Of a stretch of 16,238 bases of DNA, positions 14,510 to 16,238 are shown piece after piece. Below the pieces are notes generated by a model that ran no database searches, was not told the DNA's origin, and saw nothing but the letters and a program-made list of their open reading frames with translations. The translations under genes and the position numbers were made by a program. Position 1 is the first letter of the stretch. Every line of letters starts with the position of its first letter. This DNA comes from a bacterium Ga0077546 (GTDB taxonomy: Bacteria > Cyanobacteriota > Vampirovibrionia > Obscuribacterales > Obscuribacteraceae), in NCBI GenBank assembly GCA_001464165.1, contig LNEX01000170.1, positions 1-16,238 of the forward strand. Reading direction: 5' to 3'.

Positions 14510-16228
14510 ATGACGACTCCGGGAAAATCAGGAAGTGATAGTGGCGCCAGCGATAAGGCGATACAACCACATCGAGTGGGTCACGTTAACCCACTTGGCA
14601 TTCAAGCCTCCCACTTACTTAGTAGTCCTGATAGCACATTGTCTGGCGCTAAAGCCGCTGCAGACAATGCCGGGCGTGTTCTAGAAGTGACGCCGGTAGC
14701 ACCAGCGCCCACTGCTACCAAGCAGCTAGATTCCCAAAAGGCACCAAGTGAACTGGCCTCTCGTGGCCTAATCACTGACAATTCTAAGATCACTCCCACT
14801 GATCGGCTGGCTGCCAGTCCGGCCTTAGACAAGAGTGTGCCAAAGATAAATGTTGAGATGCAGGACCTCGACAAGCCGCCAAAGCAACAACCGCACTTTG
14901 TTGTTAAGGCCGATGGTCGAATAGAAATGAACGGCGACCCCGAGAAGCTCAATTCAAAAGAGATCAAGGTGCAGATTGAGCGCGCACCGGGCCAGATTAA
15001 TCCTACCGAGGCCCAAAGTGCAGCTGCTGATGAATTGGTCAAGTATCTTTCAGAGCGTATTAAGGCCACGAATCCTTTGGCCGTCGACGGTGTTCCGCTT
15101 AGTGACCAAGATAATATTATCTCGCCTGAACTAGAAGCGAGCCAAGACCTTAAGCCAGTAAAAGATCTGAAAGACCTCACGCCTGAAACCAAGCAAGCAA
15201 TAGAAGAAACCAACCGATTCAAAGGTAGCAATGGCGTCGATATGCCCATGGCTGCAACTGAACGTATGGGTTCATTTGGCACTCGTGACGTGCCCAGGCA
15301 GCTCAATGAAACAGACAAAGAAATGGGTGTCAAAGAAGCTGTTGCAGGCCTGTGGAAGCCAGATCGTGACAATGCCTACGAAACTGTCCGTCGCCACCCA
15401 GATGGTCACTACCGGGTTGGTCGCTATGGATTTTCTGGCAATCAGTTAAGTGCTTTCCTTGAAGGCTTAGGTGATCCACCCGACCCTGCCATGATTGAGA
15501 AACTAATACGAGAAGGCAAACTACCGAAGGGCTTTGCTGAAAAATTGAAGAATCCAGAGTTCTTGGCCAAGCTCAAGGGTATGGCTCAGAAAATGAAAGA
15601 AGGCGGTGAGCCTACCAAAGACGAGATGAAGGAACTCTTGCCAAAAGACGTCCAAGAAGGTGTTGCTTCTATATTGATGGATCAAATGAAAACCAAGGTT
15701 GGTGATAAACCTGGCGACATTGCTGCAGCCATGCTTAGTGGTAAAGCGCCAAATGATGTAACTGCTGCTGACCTCACTAGCGATGAAGGTCGAGCTCTGT
15801 CTACTGCTGGTCAAAAGCTGTTTGATATAGCCACCAACCGTCAAAGTACCGAGCAGCAAGTGGCTGGGAAAATTCCTGAAGGCGAGAAACGCGAAAAAAT
15901 TACAGAGGCTTTGCAGCTTGCCGGTGTGCCAGTAACTGATGCTAATTTGAGTGCTGTCAATTTAATCGTGCAGAAAGAAAGTTCCTGGAACCCTAATGCT
16001 GTAAATAACTGGGATTCAAATGCCGCGAAGGGTACACCTTCTAAAGGTTTGATGCAGACCATCGGGCCGACATTCAATGCTTATGCCATTCCTGGTCACA
16101 AAAATATTCTAGACCCAGTCGACAATATGGTGGCAGGTATTCGCTATGCAGTTGATCGCTATGGTTCACTCCAGAATGTGCCTGGTGTTAAAGCCGTAGC
16201 GCGAGGAGCTGCCTACCGCGGATATTAA
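14510..16228 (+). CDS. Large protein with C-terminal lytic transglycosylase (SLT) domain
   Basis: This protein has 572 residues. Residues 1-240 are low-complexity, rich in Pro, Ala, Lys and Asp, and probably disordered. The segment 285-320 (RRHPDGHYRVGRYGFSGNQLSAFLEGLG) is a compact motif I recall only vaguely from similar proteins. Residues 325-440 are helical and charged. Residues 475-572 form an SLT-type lysozyme-like domain: catalytic Glu490 in QKESSWNPNAVN, then GLMQTIGPTF (513-522), NILDPVDN and GIRYAVDRYG, so cleavage of the peptidoglycan glycan strand is expected. No signal peptide or membrane anchor is seen at the N-terminus, so export would need another route, or the enzyme works on entering or released cell wall. 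An AGGAA at 14496-14500 lies 9 bases before the ATG. The stop TAA at 16226-16228 is natural, only 10 bases from the window edge. Confidence 0.85.
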   Translation: MTTPGKSGSDSGASDKAIQPHRVGHVNPLGIQASHLLSSPDSTLSGAKAAADNAGRVLEVTPVAPAPTATKQLDSQKAPSELASRGLITDNSKITPTDRLAASPALDKSVPKINVEMQDLDKPPKQQPHFVVKADGRIEMNGDPEKLNSKEIKVQIERAPGQINPTEAQSAAADELVKYLSERIKATNPLAVDGVPLSDQDNIISPELEASQDLKPVKDLKDLTPETKQAIEETNRFKGSNGVDMPMAATERMGSFGTRDVPRQLNETDKEMGVKEAVAGLWKPDRDNAYETVRRHPDGHYRVGRYGFSGNQLSAFLEGLGDPPDPAMIEKLIREGKLPKGFAEKLKNPEFLAKLKGMAQKMKEGGEPTKDEMKELLPKDVQEGVASILMDQMKTKVGDKPGDIAAAMLSGKAPNDVTAADLTSDEGRALSTAGQKLFDIATNRQSTEQQVAGKIPEGEKREKITEALQLAGVPVTDANLSAVNLIVQKESSWNPNAVNNWDSNAAKGTPSKGLMQTIGPTFNAYAIPGHKNILDPVDNMVAGIRYAVDRYGSLQNVPGVKAVARGAAYRGY

Positions 16229-16238
16229 TGTTGGTTGC

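Noticed and set aside
14244..14570. Minus-strand frame of 108 codons upstream of the DUF1348 gene
   Set aside because: It overlaps both flanking genes, has no ribosome binding site or domain, and occupies what should be a divergent promoter region.
14602..15372. Long minus-strand frame of 256 codons
   Set aside because: It is fully antisense to the SLT-domain gene. Its Ser/Leu/Arg-rich composition is typical of a shadow frame, and it has no family match.

Overview
The window looks like chromosomal sequence from a bacterium with moderate GC, compact operons and AGGA/GAGG-type ribosome binding sites. I see no rRNA, tRNA, CRISPR array or insertion sequence. The UbiA/MqnP-type prenyltransferase, the oxygen-dependent di-iron hydroxylase family and the style of the large SLT-domain protein at the right end would suit a non-photosynthetic cyanobacterial relative (Vampirovibrionia/Obscuribacterales). 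That placement is a weak inference from memory and not a demonstrated result.

Left part (1-4751). A truncated minus-strand gene runs off the left edge. It is followed by a plus-strand ORF carrying a degenerate serine-recombinase catalytic domain. A two-gene minus-strand unit then encodes an exported patatin-like lipase and a class I SAM methyltransferase. These two overlap by 11 bases, and the methyltransferase ribosome binding site lies inside the lipase gene. A strong intrinsic terminator separates this unit from an upstream fatty-acid-hydroxylase-like membrane protein. After a gene-poor stretch of 367 bases comes a minus-strand UbiA-family prenyltransferase of the MqnP/UbiA type. An orphan 172-codon gene diverges from it on the plus strand.

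Centre (5267-13681). Six minus-strand genes form one tightly packed operon of about 8.4 kb. In transcription order they encode: (1) a UbiA-superfamily prenyltransferase of a class different from the first one; (2) an ATP-grasp/swivelling-histidine phosphotransferase resembling rifampin phosphotransferase and PEP synthase; (3) a DUF3419/BtaA-like enzyme, whose family moves 3-amino-3-carboxypropyl from SAM to a lipid hydroxyl; (4) a CTP-dependent polyprenol/phytol/diacylglycerol-kinase-like membrane protein with an extra C-terminal membrane domain; (5) a GNAT-type acyltransferase; (6) an acyl-AMP ligase resembling OleC and fatty-acyl-CoA ligases. Junctions are ATGA or TAATG overlaps, a 17-base overlap, or gaps of 7-9 bases. 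Together these read as a pathway for an unusual prenylated, phosphorylated and/or amino-acyl lipid. I know of no described system with this gene set, and it is the main candidate for something new here.

Right part (13682-16238). A short spacer with an 18-base dyad lies upstream of the operon. A very typical DUF1348 (NTF2/SnoaL-fold) gene follows on the minus strand. On the plus strand is a large protein with a C-terminal lytic-transglycosylase domain and no signal peptide.
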